Source: Pegoplata infirma (lineage: Eukaryota > Arthropoda > Insecta > Diptera > Anthomyiidae). From it: a stretch of 64,000 nt of DNA. Location: assembly GCA_963921195.1 (NCBI GenBank), contig OY992536.1, positions 91,617,007 to 91,681,006 of the forward strand, read 5' to 3'. Below are positions 46,490 through 58,311 of this stretch, piece after piece (position 1 is the stretch's first letter; each line of letters begins with the position of its first letter). A program made the position numbers and the translations under genes. The notes under the pieces are model-generated. The model searched no databases. It was not told where the DNA came from and saw only the letters and a list, made by a program, of their open reading frames with translations.

Positions 46490-46710
46490 TTCTTAATAAA
46501 TGTCAAACGTTATTTGATTTTTATATCGCAATGATTCATAATACAAAATATAGCATTTATAAAATATTCCCATCGCCAAATTGGCGCCCAACTTGGGGCC
46601 TAATCTATTTTAATATTAAAACAACTTTTGTGTGAGTTAGACTTGACTACATGACAATTCTAATTATTGCGAATTGGGAAACAAGGATTTTCACTTAACC
46701 CTCTTATACA
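46490..46710. repeat. Outlying unit of the GGCGCCCAACTTGGGGC array
   Basis: Aligns with 45,400-45,610, including CAACTTTTGTGTGAGTTAGAC and GACAATTCTAATT. Separated from the main array by the inserts at 45,621-46,454. Confidence 0.75.
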
Positions 46711-46734
46711 TAAGGCCGCTTTTAGGCAGACTTG

Positions 46735-47290
46735 TGGATTTGGTTGTAACTTTTGAACGTTATAAACAAGAGAGTGGTCGATTTTGAAAGCTAACATTGC
46801 ACAGATTTTCAGTCCCAAATAAAAGAGCCAGACTCTTGAAGTTTGGCACGAATATGTCTTATGGTCATACGCAGATCAAGCTCGTAACCTGTCTAAATCG
46901 GACAAGGTTGAAAAAAGTTCCCCCTTGAAAAACTAAATCAACCTCTGAAAACGCAATTTTTTTATATGGTTTTTTGTGTTTTTGCTAGGCAAATGAAGTG
47001 TTTTTATGCAAGAAGAAGTTCAAAGATCTGCACTGCTAGGGCTAGAAAAAAGTGTTTTTGGTTCGTCCCCTTTTGTGGGTGTGGAAATAACTTACTTGTT
47101 CCTAACCTTTTCTACCTTGCAGTCTGAAGGTATTACAGAGTTTTCTCCCATAGTGTCTGTAAAGGGCTATAGTTTTAACATTTTTAGGATCAATACCACG
47201 ATTTGTAAGAATTCCTTTCCTCCTTGACGGGAACCGGTTGTATTGGTTTTGAGTATTAGTTTTCGTAGTCTAGAGTCATCCATGCGCATG
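46735..47290 (+). mobile_element. Fragment of mini-me-like type D interior
   Basis: Shares AAATAAAAGAGCCAGACTC, TTTGGCACGAATATGTCTTA and AAAGTTCCCCCTTGAA with the complete type D copy at 58,312-59,512. Lacks both termini. The frame 47,006-47,227 lies in it and is not a gene. Confidence 0.7.
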
Positions 47291-47631
47291 ACATGGATGT
47301 AAAAAATCACTAAAATAATCATAAAATTATATTTTTATAGTGCTAATTAGATAATAAATGAACAAGTATCACAAGTGGTTTGTGTAATTTAAATTTCTAG
47401 CAATATTTCTTTTAAATTTTAGTTGTTGTAAACTAAAAATTTACTTTGTCTTATTGGCGCCCAATGTGGGGCAGTCAATCAAAAATTATTAATTAAATTA
47501 ATTAAGCTCAATCATAGTTCTTTATATATTAAATGGATAGCAGTAGATTTCCCATAAATTTCTCTAAGTATTCCCATAAACATTTTTCCTACAAGTCTCG
47601 TCTTTGAAGAATTGCCACATTTTGTTCTCTA

Positions 47632-49308
47632 CACTCAAAAAAAAAAGTTTGTAAAATTACAAGCAAAAGGTCTTGTTATTCTATTTTACTAATATTTTTG
47701 TCTATTTACAAAAATTCTTGTATTTTTAATAAAACAAAAACTACCGTGCGCTTTGTAATTTTACTATAATATGCTGGTAAATTTATTTAACAATTTTTTT
47801 AGGTAAATTAACAAACAAAAATAATTATTTTACAAATTAAAAAAAAAATTACAAGGTGTTTAGTTGTTTTACACAAGAGAATTGTAATTGTACAACAACA
47901 TTTTATTTGATAGTACATATTTAGTCTTTCTACCAAAAAATGTTTTATTACAAACAATTTTTTTTTTCAAGATTTTTTAGTTTACAAGGTTTTCAGTATT
48001 TTGACACAAAAAAATATAATTAAACAAAAATTTGTATTGAAAAATAATTATGCAACAATAGGAGACGCAAAAATTTTCTAAGTCCATATTTTGTTAAAAA
48101 TTATTTTTTATAAATAAAAAATTTCATAAAAAAATTTTGAAATTTTTTTAAGTTCCGGATACAAACATTTTTCAATTAGTTGTAAGCTTTATCAAAAAAA
48201 TTGAATATCAAGACAATTTTTTGGTAACTTGCTTTAAGTAAAATACCACAATTTTTATATGTTTTTACTATATTATTGTTCTAGTTTTTTTGTTTGTATT
48301 TTACCATTTTTTGGTAATTTTACCATATTTTTTTGGTACTTTTTTTTTAAATCTGGCACTAAAATTTCAATCAAAAGCTGTCAATTATGAAAAATTAAGT
48401 TTTTTCTTATTTTATCAGGTACTTAAACGTCCAATCTACAATATCCAAAGTTTTTTTTATAATTTTTTAAAAATACTTGCTAAAATAATTAAAAATTCGA
48501 AAAAAAGGTAATTTTTTTGACTAGTTTTTCTTGAAAATATAAGAAATTTCTTGTGTAGCCTCCTTCGCAATTCTCATATGTTCTACTTAAGAAAAACGAA
48601 ATTCCGAAAAAAAATAAAAGAGTGCAGTGTTATACTCAAAAAAGTTTGTTAAAAGTGTTCAAGTGAAAAAAAAAATCATTTCAGGTTGTTAAAGTGCTAC
48701 TCCAGCTGCCGAAGAAGGAAAAATAAGATGCTTTCCATTGGTGCATCTTATTTTTCCTTTAAATTTACAAAACCAATATGTAAATATACCAAATTTTTTG
48801 TAAATTTACAAAACAAATATGAAAGTTTAGAAAACAAAATTGTATACCTGCAGAAAAAGTTGTAATTTTACAAAAATGAAGTAGAAAATACAAAAACAAT
48901 ATTGTAAATTTACAAATTATTTGGTTAAACTACTGTTTTTACGGCAAAAAAATAAGAAAAAATGGTATATTTACAATAAAAATTGTAAATTTACCACTTT
49001 TTACTGTAAATATACAAGTTTTTTGCCATAAAAAAATGTAGTTAATCCAAACAATTTGTAAATCTACAATTTTATTTTTTGAGTTTCTACTTTATTTCGT
49101 AAATTTATAACTTTTTTTGTAAGTCTACAATAATATTTTACAAAAAAAATTGTAAATTTACACTTTCTCCCCGTAATTTTTTTGTTAAATCAATTTACAA
49201 ATTATCCCCGCAACATTACGGGGATTCTTGCTAGTACATATTTTACAAAACCTGCCCCGTAAAATCACGGGGATTTTATGTCATTTTACAAACTTTTTTT
49301 TTTGAGTG
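47632..49308. mobile_element. Element G copy 2
   Basis: Same orientation and ends as 38,319-40,292, with TA duplicated (47,630-47,631 and 49,309-49,310). 1,677 bp. Contains TTGTAAATTTACAA repeats, the ACTCCAGCTGCCGAAGAAGG segment (about 48,700) and paired CCCCGCAACATTACGGGG / CCCCGTAAAATCACGGGG near the right end. Confidence 0.88.
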
Positions 49309-49310
49309 TA

Positions 49311-50053
49311 GTCTTTTCCTACAAAACAAGAAACAGAAAAGGAGTCTTCGTTTTTTTGCAGTATTTTCACATACAATACTTTGAATAATTATGTTAGATT
49401 TCAAATACTGATAAACATTTTGTTGATTTTAATTTGGTATTTGCATTGTCATCAATTGTAATGATTAATGAATATTTAAAGAAAGATCTGCTTCATGTAC
49501 TAAAACCAAGAACTCTTTTTAGTTAAAGTTATTCATATTAAAAACAATTCATTGTTAAAATAAATGAAAGTGGATTATAAGAATTTTGTTAGCTATTAAA
49601 GTATAATTAATAATTTTTATGAATTATAATTAATATTTTAAATAAATTGTTATAAAATTAATTTTTCTCTTTTTTCTTTTTAGGTAAGTTTTACAAAGTT
49701 TTGGATGTTTAATTTTTTAAAAATTCTGTAAGTTTTATAAAATAAGTAAATCTATAAAAAATGTCAGCAAAAATAGTAAATTTTGTAAGGAATTTAAAAT
49801 AATAAACAGTAATTACATTTCTGGTTATCAATTCCATCTCTTGCAGGATCGCCATTTTATTTTTGATTAAAAATGCTGCTGATTTTCTCCATAATTATCA
49901 TTTAAAATATATTAAATTCGATTTTTTTTAAAAAAAAATATTTTTTTCCGATTTTCCTCAAAGTTGTACCACATAAATAGAATAAAAATTTGTCCGGACA
50001 TTCAAAATTGGAAGAAAAACTTTTGTGTGTGTTTTTCATACTTATTTAAGATC
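49311..50053. other. Transposon-free AT-rich stretch
   Basis: One of the stretches of this region without a recognisable repeat. Contains the ratchet-type splice motif at 49,660-49,689. Confidence 0.5.
49660..49689 (+). promoter_or_regulatory. Candidate recursive splice (ratchet) site TTTTTAG/GTAAGT
   Basis: A pyrimidine-only run of 20 bases leads straight into AG, followed at once by a perfect consensus 5' splice site GTAAGT, with the junction between 49,683 and 49,684. This juxtaposition of acceptor and donor with no exon between is the known structure of ratchet points in long Drosophila introns. The -3 base is T rather than the preferred C. A TTAAT branch-like motif lies at about 49,657. 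If used, it implies a host gene transcribed on the + strand. Confidence 0.5.
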
Positions 50054-50494
50054 TAACGAAAAAAATATCCTATCTATCCATATTTGGACTTAAACCCGAT
50101 TATGCGGGCAACACTGGTGTAGGATATTAAGCAGTCGATGTTGATTTTGTAACTTATTTTTCGTTTGTAAATGGTGTAACAATTACTACATTACACCTCT
50201 ATTCACACTAAATATTTACAAAAATTTTGAAAAACATTCAAAACAAATATTTAGTTATTATGCGTCAATAACCTCAATATATCCCAAATACATTGGCATC
50301 ATTTTAATTGCAACAATGTTGCATTTTTATATAGAATTGCAAAAAACACGCACCTGAAAATGAAACTGTTTGCTCTGATAAAAATGAAAAAAAAAAAACA
50401 AATATAAAAAATTAAATTCGGCCTTGCCGAGTGTATGAATACCCTCCACAATGTTACAAAGATTATTTGAAACAAAAAAAATTTATAACAAAAA
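50054..50494. repeat. Segment Y copy 1 (441 bp, identical to 54,494-54,934)
   Basis: Base-for-base identical over the compared lines to 54,494-54,934. It includes the left ~97 bp of the mini-me copy at 50,398, so the duplication cuts through a transposon. Confidence 0.95.
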
Positions 50495-50981
50495 AATTCA
50501 GCGACAAAAAAAATTGTTGATGAAAAAAAATCAGCGAAATTTTTTTTTTTTTTTAAATATGATTGAACTTGTTTAAATACCATTTGGTATCGAATTTGTT
50601 CGCACTTGTCAATCAGCATTCAAATTAAAGCATTATGTATTTTTAGGTTATGTAGAATGTACTAAAATTTTCGAGGAATCCTTACAATTTCGCTCATAGC
50701 TTTTGAACCGCTCAACCGATATTGCTCAAATGCAATACTAGACTGCTCGGGTGATCTTCAAATAAATATGTTACGTAACAGCGATATCTGTTCAAAATTT
50801 GGGACGTGATCACCATTTCAACAGATAGAGAGACTAACATCGCTAGAATGTCTTAGAATCGCTCACTGGTCAATAATATATACATATAATTTATGGGGTC
50901 TTAGACCGATATTTTGATGAGTTACAGACGGAATGACAAACTTAGTATATATACCCTCTATTACTATAGAGGAGGGTATAC
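50398..50981 (-). mobile_element. mini-me/DINE-1-like repeat, complete, minus strand
   Basis: Minus-strand start ATACCCTCCTCTATAGTAAT at the right edge. Core and interior match 32,457-33,015 (GAAATGGTGATCACGTCCC). 3' end with hairpin-like CTCGGCAAGGCCGAATTTAA at the left. Minus-strand frame 50,299-50,619 is low complexity. Confidence 0.8.
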
Positions 50982-51480
50982 AAATGAACCAAACTGCAGC
51001 ATATACAAATGTTTATTTGAAAAACTATTGAAATTTTTTTTTGCAACTGTTCTAAATTTTGATGTACACAAACATGTACAATTTTCAAAATTCTGAAAAA
51101 TTTTCGAAATGCGTAAATACTAAATGTTTTGAAATGTTTAAGTAAATACTTAAAAATTTTTAAGTTGTTTTTAAGTGTAAATAAATATTTGCATTATTTA
51201 CATTAACAGTTGGAGGTCTTAATTACAAAAATATATGGATATTCCAAACAAAAAAAAAACATAAATTTTGTAAAATATGTTTTTGAAAAGGCAAATATTT
51301 TACTGTTTTTAAAATTAATGCCCAGTTTCTGTAAAACGAATGTCATTTGTCTGCGACGAGTCTGCATTTTGTTATTGTACCAAAGTAAAATTCATAAAAA
51401 AATCATCGCAAATGAATGAAGTTCGTATTACAGAAACTCATCACGAGTCAATTTAGTATTGTAGACTTAAGTGGCATCAC
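50982..51480. other. AT-rich interval
   Basis: No gene or repeat end recognised. Confidence 0.45.
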
Positions 51481-52229
51481 ACTCGCTACGTTACTTGTCA
51501 ATTGTAGACAAAAATCATAGGACCCGACAAAAACTTCGCTGAAAAGGAAATTGAGTATTTTAATCTACAGAATTGTCAAAAAAATGTGCCATCCTTAAGA
51601 GTCCAGGTCTTAAAAACATATGTTTAAAAACTGTCTTAAAATAAGTATGCTACAAGGCCTTTTTGTGCCAACATCATGTTGGCGCCCACTTTAGGACTTC
51701 TGAACAAAAAACTCTATTATCGACTTTTTATATTTTCAGAAATGTCAACCAAATGTCCCATCTTTAAGAGTTCTATTTCTTTAAAATTTACCTTAAAATT
51801 AAAAGATGCCTTAAAGGTTTTTTGTGCCAAAATCGATTTGGCTCCCACTTAAGTGCTATATTTACAAAAACTTTGCTTTAAACAGGCATAAAGATTTTTT
51901 TTTTTTCAGAATGGACAGCCAATTGTCCCATCTTTTTAAGTTCTTTGACTTAAAAATATATTTTTTTTAATTTTCTTTAAATAAAAATGTTTTAAAACAC
52001 TTAAGGTCTTTATTGATAAACCTATTTTAAACAGAGATACTGCATTTTTCTACATTCAGATTTGCCAAACAAATGTTCCACTTTTATAAGTTTCTTGTCT
52101 TTAAAATAGCTTTTTCTAAAACTTTCTTCAAATTAAGTTTCTTCAAATTAAGTTTCTTTAAATTTAGTTGGCAACTGGTTTGCAAAAGTGGTAGAATCTG
52201 AAAAAAAACTTCGTGGAAAAGGCAACTGT

Positions 52230-52825
52230 CAAGGGAAGTCTCCCTAGTGTCACCCGCCGATCTTTATGGAATTGGTTTCATTTTGTAGAGCAGGAAAAAT
52301 AAAGGGACACCTATTTTTTCTTTGCGGCCCAAATTCATATTTAGGGGGCGAAAATGAGGGGGAAGAAACGGTAATTTTTCAGTTTTTTGCGTTTATCTCC
52401 CATATTATGAAAAGAAACGTAGTCATGTTACATACCAAATGAAAGGTCTTTGAAAACCTATCTTCGTAGGCAAATAACGTGTTCAAGCGATCACAACTTT
52501 TCGTCATATTGAGTAAAATACCAAAATTTTAGGACGTTTTTGTTAAAAAGTCAAAAACTAATAACTTTTTTGACACGTTGTTAGCATCACGAAATAGGTA
52601 TTTTTAATACCTTTAATCTGATATCAAATATATCTATATTAATTTTGAGTAAATAGGCGTATATCTTAAAAAACTGAGAAAGGTAAAATTTCCCACATAC
52701 AAATCGACCCCCCGTAAAAATGAGTTTGGGCCGCTAAAAAAATACGTGTCGAATTATTTTTCATTCTGAACAACATTTCCGAATTTCATGAAGATCGTAG
52801 GGTGACACCAGGGAGACTCTCCTTG
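52230..52825. mobile_element. Harbinger-like element, TIR CAAGGGAAGTCTCCC
   Basis: Left CAAGGGAAGTCTCCCTAGTG, right (complement) CAAGGAGAGTCTCCCTGGTG. Same family as 60,142-60,716, in opposite orientation by interior match (TCGTCATATTGAGTAAAATA). The TAA duplication is not preserved here. Confidence 0.8.
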
Positions 52826-53691
52826 TGAGTATATTAATCGTCAGAATTTTGAATCAAATGACCCATCTTGAAGAGTTGCATGTCTTTACAATACATTTTT
52901 TTTTTAATTTTCTTAACGCAAACATGCCTTTTGAAGCCTTTTGAAGCCTTTTTGAGCCAAAATAATTTTGGCGCCCACTTAAGGGCTTTGTTAACAAAAA
53001 CCTCCCTTATAAAGTTAATGACGATTTCTATTTCAGAATTGTCAACTAAACATCTTTAAGAGTTCTACACACAAAAAAAAAACTTTGTCAAATTACTAGG
53101 AAAAGTCTCCCATTTTACCAATATTTGACAGTTTTCCTTGTTTTTAACTAACCGAAATTTTAATTTTTTTTTTTTTTTTGTAATTTTAAAATTTTTTTTA
53201 CAAAAACTCTTTGTAAATTTTATTGTGTCAAAAAATTTGTAAATTTACAATTTTATTGGTAAAAACCTTGTAGAATTACAAAATTAATGGCAAAAATCTT
53301 GTAAAATTACTAGGAATTTTTGTCAAATAGGAGGTAGCAAACAAAAAAGTTTTGTTTGTGTCAAAATCATTTTGGCTCCCACTAAAGGGCCCTATTGACA
53401 AAAACCTGGCTTGATTGAGAAAACCTGTCCAATTTTCTCATATCTATGAGTTCTTTGCCTAAAAAATATGTATGTTTTAATTGTTCTTTAATTTAATTTG
53501 TTTTCTCAATCAAGCCAGGTTTTTGTCAATAGGCTTGATTGAGAAAACAAATTAAATTAAAGAACAATAAAAACACGTATATTTTTTAGGCAAAGAACTC
53601 TTTAAATTAAGATGCTTTGCAATCTTTTTGAGCCAAAATCATTTAGGGCTGTATTGACAAAAGCCTCTGTAAAAAAAGTTGTTGAATTTTT

Positions 53692-54490
53692 TACATTCTG
53701 GACTTTCAACTAAATGTCCCATCTTTATAATTTCCTTGTCTCTAAAATATTTTTTATAAGACTTTCTTCAAATAAAGTTGCCTTAAAGCCTCTTTGTGTT
53801 AAAATTTTGTTGGTGCCTACTTAAGGACTAAATTGATTTATTGAAAAAAAAAAATTGCTAAAGAAGTCATCGTGATTTTCTATTTTTTGAAATGTCAACC
53901 ACATGTGCCATCTATAAAAATTCTTTATCTTTAAAATGTATTTTCATAAAACTTTAATCACTCACGTCAGGGTTTAATTTTTAGAAATTCAGAACTGTTT
54001 TTTTTTTACATAAAGATGCCTTGGAACTTCTCTGTGACAAAAACAATTTCTGTGACAAAAACAATTCCTGCAAAAGAGACTCTGAAATTTCTTATAATAG
54101 TATTTTCTTGCAACTGTCAAGAGTTGTTGATTTTAATTGGATATGTTACAATTTTAGGGATTTAAAGCTAAGTTTTCCTTTAAATAAAAATTCTGTGACG
54201 ACTTTTTGTGCCAAAATCATTTTGGCGCCCACCTAAGGGTTTTGTTGTCTAAAACCTCTGTTAAAAAAAAGGTACTGAATTTTTCTTCATTCAAAAACTG
54301 TCATTCAAAATGGGACAATTTTTATAAGTTCCTTTAAAATTATTTTTTTGGAAAATTTCTTCAAATGGAGTTGCTTTGAAGCCTTTTTGTACCAAAATTG
54401 TTTTGGCGCCCACTTAAGGGTTAAATTGATGAAAAACCTCGCTAAAGAAATTATAGATTTTTTCTTTTTGCAATTAAAAAAAAAAATTGA
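53692..54490. repeat. Segment X (799 bp), tandem copy 1
   Basis: Differs from 54,939-55,736 by one A in a homopolymer, as far as I can compare by eye. Contains four units of the GGCGCCCA array. Confidence 0.93.
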
Positions 54491-54493
54491 AAT

Positions 54494-54934
54494 TAACGAA
54501 AAAAATATCCTATCTATCCATATTTGGACTTAAACCCGATTATGCGGGCAACACTGGTGTAGGATATTAAGCAGTCGATGTTGATTTTGTAACTTATTTT
54601 TCGTTTGTAAATGGTGTAACAATTACTACATTACACCTCTATTCACACTAAATATTTACAAAAATTTTGAAAAACATTCAAAACAAATATTTAGTTATTA
54701 TGCGTCAATAACCTCAATATATCCCAAATACATTGGCATCATTTTAATTGCAACAATGTTGCATTTTTATATAGAATTGCAAAAAACACGCACCTGAAAA
54801 TGAAACTGTTTGCTCTGATAAAAATGAAAAAAAAAAAACAAATATAAAAAATTAAATTCGGCCTTGCCGAGTGTATGAATACCCTCCACAATGTTACAAA
54901 GATTATTTGAAACAAAAAAAATTTATAACAAAAA
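54494..54934. repeat. Segment Y copy 2 between X and X'
   Basis: Identical to 50,054-50,494 and placed exactly between the two X copies. Junctions lie in AATTAACG and AAAATTTATAC with only a few bases of shared sequence. Confidence 0.93.
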
Positions 54935-54938
54935 TTTA

Positions 54939-55736
54939 TACATTCTGGACTTTCAACTAAATGTCCCATCTTTATAATTTCCTTGTCTCTAAAATATTTT
55001 TTATAAGACTTTCTTCAAATAAAGTTGCCTTAAAGCCTCTTTGTGTTAAAATTTTGTTGGTGCCTACTTAAGGACTAAATTGATTTATTGAAAAAAAAAA
55101 ATTGCTAAAGAAGTCATCGTGATTTTCTATTTTTTGAAATGTCAACCACATGTGCCATCTATAAAAATTCTTTATCTTTAAAATGTATTTTCATAAAACT
55201 TTAATCACTCACGTCAGGGTTTAATTTTTAGAAATTCAGAACTGTTTTTTTTTTACATAAAGATGCCTTGGAACTTCTCTGTGACAAAAACAATTTCTGT
55301 GACAAAAACAATTCCTGCAAAAGAGACTCTGAAATTTCTTATAATAGTATTTTCTTGCAACTGTCAAGAGTTGTTGATTTTAATTGGATATGTTACAATT
55401 TTAGGGATTTAAAGCTAAGTTTTCCTTTAAATAAAAATTCTGTGACGACTTTTTGTGCCAAAATCATTTTGGCGCCCACCTAAGGGTTTTGTTGTCTAAA
55501 ACCTCTGTTAAAAAAAGGTACTGAATTTTTCTTCATTCAAAAACTGTCATTCAAAATGGGACAATTTTTATAAGTTCCTTTAAAATTATTTTTTTGGAAA
55601 ATTTCTTCAAATGGAGTTGCTTTGAAGCCTTTTTGTACCAAAATTGTTTTGGCGCCCACTTAAGGGTTAAATTGATGAAAAACCTCGCTAAAGAAATTAT
55701 AGATTTTTTCTTTTTGCAATTAAAAAAAAAAATTGA
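54939..55736. repeat. Segment X' (798 bp), tandem copy 2
   Basis: Second copy of X, continuing beyond 55,736 into unduplicated array sequence. This marks X' as the probable original right boundary. Confidence 0.93.
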
Positions 55737-56083
55737 CCACCAATTACCCCATCTTGAAAAGTTCCATATCTTCCAAATAGAACTTTTATCATATTGGCGC
55801 TCACTTCTGGGTTTTGTTTTCAGAATTGTCAACCAAATGTACCATCTTTATTGACAAAACCATTGGTTAACAAAAGTTATTGAATTTTTCTACAACTGTC
55901 AAACAAATTTCCCATCTTTAAAAGTTGCAAAACAAATTTTATTAAATTTTCTTTATATAAAGCCGCCTTGTAGTCTCTTTGAGTCAATAAAAATTTGGCG
56001 CCCACTTTAGGGCCATTGTTGCAAAAGAGACTCTTAAGTTTTTTATAAAAGCTTTTGTAATTTTCAAAATTTGTTGATTTTCG

Positions 56084-56660
56084 TTACACCGTCCGACAAA
56101 AATGAAAAAGTCGTTAAACCCAAACTGGATAATATACGTTGGAAACTAGAGACTAAATGTAATAAAACTGCATTTACAGTTTTTTCGTGATCCTTTTAAA
56201 AGAACTTCAGAGTTTTAGAGTACTAAATTTTATAAAATGTTTTTTTTTTTAATATTTGTACTTGTCCTAGGATGCCACAAGTGATAGCAAATGAAAGAGG
56301 AGGATCTCCCATAATTGTCATATTTTTTTTGCGTCCTTTCAAAACTTTTTCCTTCAATATCCTTCAATTGACTTTATTCACATCCTTTTATCCTAATATG
56401 ACAAAATAAAAAAAAAAATGGACAAATTAGGGGAGGTAATCCTCTTTCATCTGCCATCACCAGTGTCATCCTAGGACAAGTACAAATATTTCAAAAATAT
56501 TTTACAAAATATATCCTTTAAAACTTTGAAGTCCTTTTAAAAGGAAACAGGATCACGAAATGAAAAACTGTAAATGCAGTTTTACTCCATTGGATCTCTA
56601 CTTTCAGACGTATATCATCCGGTTCGTGTTTAATTTAGGCTGTTACAATTTGAAGAATTC
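56084..56660. mobile_element. Element H, compact palindromic copy
   Basis: TTACACCGTCCGACAAAAAT at the left. Arms are inverted about a centre near 56,360: GCAAATGAAAGAGGAGGATC on the left mirrors GATTACCTCCCC...CTCTTTCATCTGCC (complement) on the right, and CTTTTAAAAGAACTTCAGAG mirrors CTTTGAAGTCCTTTTAAAAG. The right terminus has decayed. Provides the unsplit reference for 33,534-43,682. Confidence 0.8.
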
Positions 56661-58311
56661 AATGCTAATTTTATTTGCTAAAAATGTGTCTGGTTGTTGC
56701 TAGATTTTTCAGAATATCTCTGTATTCTATAGGCTCTGTTTTCCAGGTTTTCTTTGGATTTTTTTTTTTTCATTTAACCAAAAAATATGTAAAATTTCAG
56801 TTAAATTTATTTGGCAATTCTACCCCTTGACCTTTAACAATTTTTTTTTAATTCTCAGTTTATTCAAAAACTTTATATCCTGCCATAAAAATAATATATT
56901 TCCAAAATAATTTTCGCATTAATCAATTAAATAACATTTTGTTATTTTTAAAAGGTGTGTGTTTAATTTTTTAACTTGTCGAATTGACCATTTATTTTTT
57001 TACGTTAATTTTTTTTTATTTTTCTGATAATTACTATTTGTTGACAATTTTAATTAAATAAAAAACACAATTTTTTTGTGGTTTTTAATGAAACCTTAAC
57101 ACTGAACTTGTTGTCTGGGAACCAACAGACACAACAAAATCAATGTTTTTAACTTGTTTTTATTTTTAGTAATTCTAAGAGGCAGTCATTCATACATTTT
57201 AGCCATGATCTTGCCAAATTGAAGTTGATGTTCAACTTAATTAAACTGACATACATTTAACGAAAACTACAAATAAAGTTTTGTTTTTTTGGAGTTAACA
57301 AAACATTTGTGGTACGACAAAAATAACAAAAACACAAACGCCCACATTATGTATGAAAAATCAGTGAGAAAAAATATCATAAAACACACAGAAGGACGGA
57401 CTCAGACGATAACAGACTATGTATAACATTATTTTTAACAGACATTTTTAATATCATTTCGTGTTCAGTATAAATGTTTGTCATATCGTTCGTAACTCAT
57501 CGAAATATCGAGCTAGACGTGGATATCGACTTAAACGCCAAAATGTTAATAGACTTCCTTGCTAGATAAACTCTTAATATTAAGATCCTATTTAGGAAAA
57601 CTTAGAAAAATTTTACTTAATCACAAAAATTCTGAAAATTCTGAATAAACTCCAAAATTAAGTGAAAATCAAAAAATTCAGAAAAGTTTGGTAAAATGCG
57701 AAAAGGTCAGAACAAAAACATCACAAATTTACAAACTTTAGAAAATCAAAAAATTTTAAAGAAAAAGTAAGGAAATATTTTTTAATGGCAAAAAAAGTCA
57801 CTGTTGCCAATTATTTTTCATCAAAAACCTCAAAATTTCACTAAAAAAGGGCAAGAAAACGCCAAAAAAATTTAGCGGGGAAAATGTTAAACTCTCCTGA
57901 TAAATTACGAAAAAAAGCGCTAAAAACTCGCAAACTTGGCATTTTGATTGAAAAAAAGAAAAATTAAAAAAAAAACTCCAAATTGTATTTTCCACGCACT
58001 TTTCACTAAAAAAGAGCTAGATACCGCTTTAGTGGGAAAATTTAAAATGCTCTCGCTAAATTACGAAAAAAAGCTAATAACCGGCAATGAGTTTTTGATT
58101 GAAAAAAAAAAGAAAAGTTTGAGAAAACCTTTAAAGAAATTACTACACTCAAAATATTTTGTAGGTAAAAACAAATGAAAAACACATTTAAAACCAGTGA
58201 CTAAACAATTGAAAACCATACCAGTAATTATTCATTTGTTTTAACAAACATCGACATTTATTTTTTACTGTTGGCAAAATTTTCTAAAATAAATAACATT
58301 AAAAAATTACA
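56661..58311. other. AT-rich interval with one decayed mini-me core
   Basis: 57,465-57,545 retains a mini-me core (TTTGTCATATCGTTCGTAAC then TCATCGAAATATCG). The remainder, including frames at 57,798-57,995 and 57,948-58,178, is Lys/Phe-rich low complexity and not supported as coding. Confidence 0.5.

Larger units (their letters stand above)
51481..56080. repeat. Long diverged tandem array around TTTGGCGCCCACTTAAGGG
   Basis: Units of about 160-200 bp share TGTCAACCAAATGTCCCATCT, CTTTAAAATATATTTT, GCCTTAAAGCCTTTTTGTGC, CAAAATCATTTTGGCGCCCA and ACAAAAACCTC. Anchor phrases occur at about 51,681, 51,839, 52,970, 53,371, 53,812, 54,222, 54,402, 55,058, 55,470, 55,650, 55,794 and 55,996. Interrupted by a Harbinger-like element (52,230) and rearranged by the X-Y-X' duplication. 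Confidence 0.8.

Noticed and set aside
44690..47560. Complete LTR retrotransposon implied by the tRNA-Lys PBS match
   Set aside because: No paired LTRs, gag/pol frame or polypurine tract found. Only the PBS-like phrase is repeated.
54021..55483. Two identical 71-codon frames as a duplicated gene
   Set aside because: Identity is explained by the X/X' DNA duplication, and the frame falls in array repeats with no domain.
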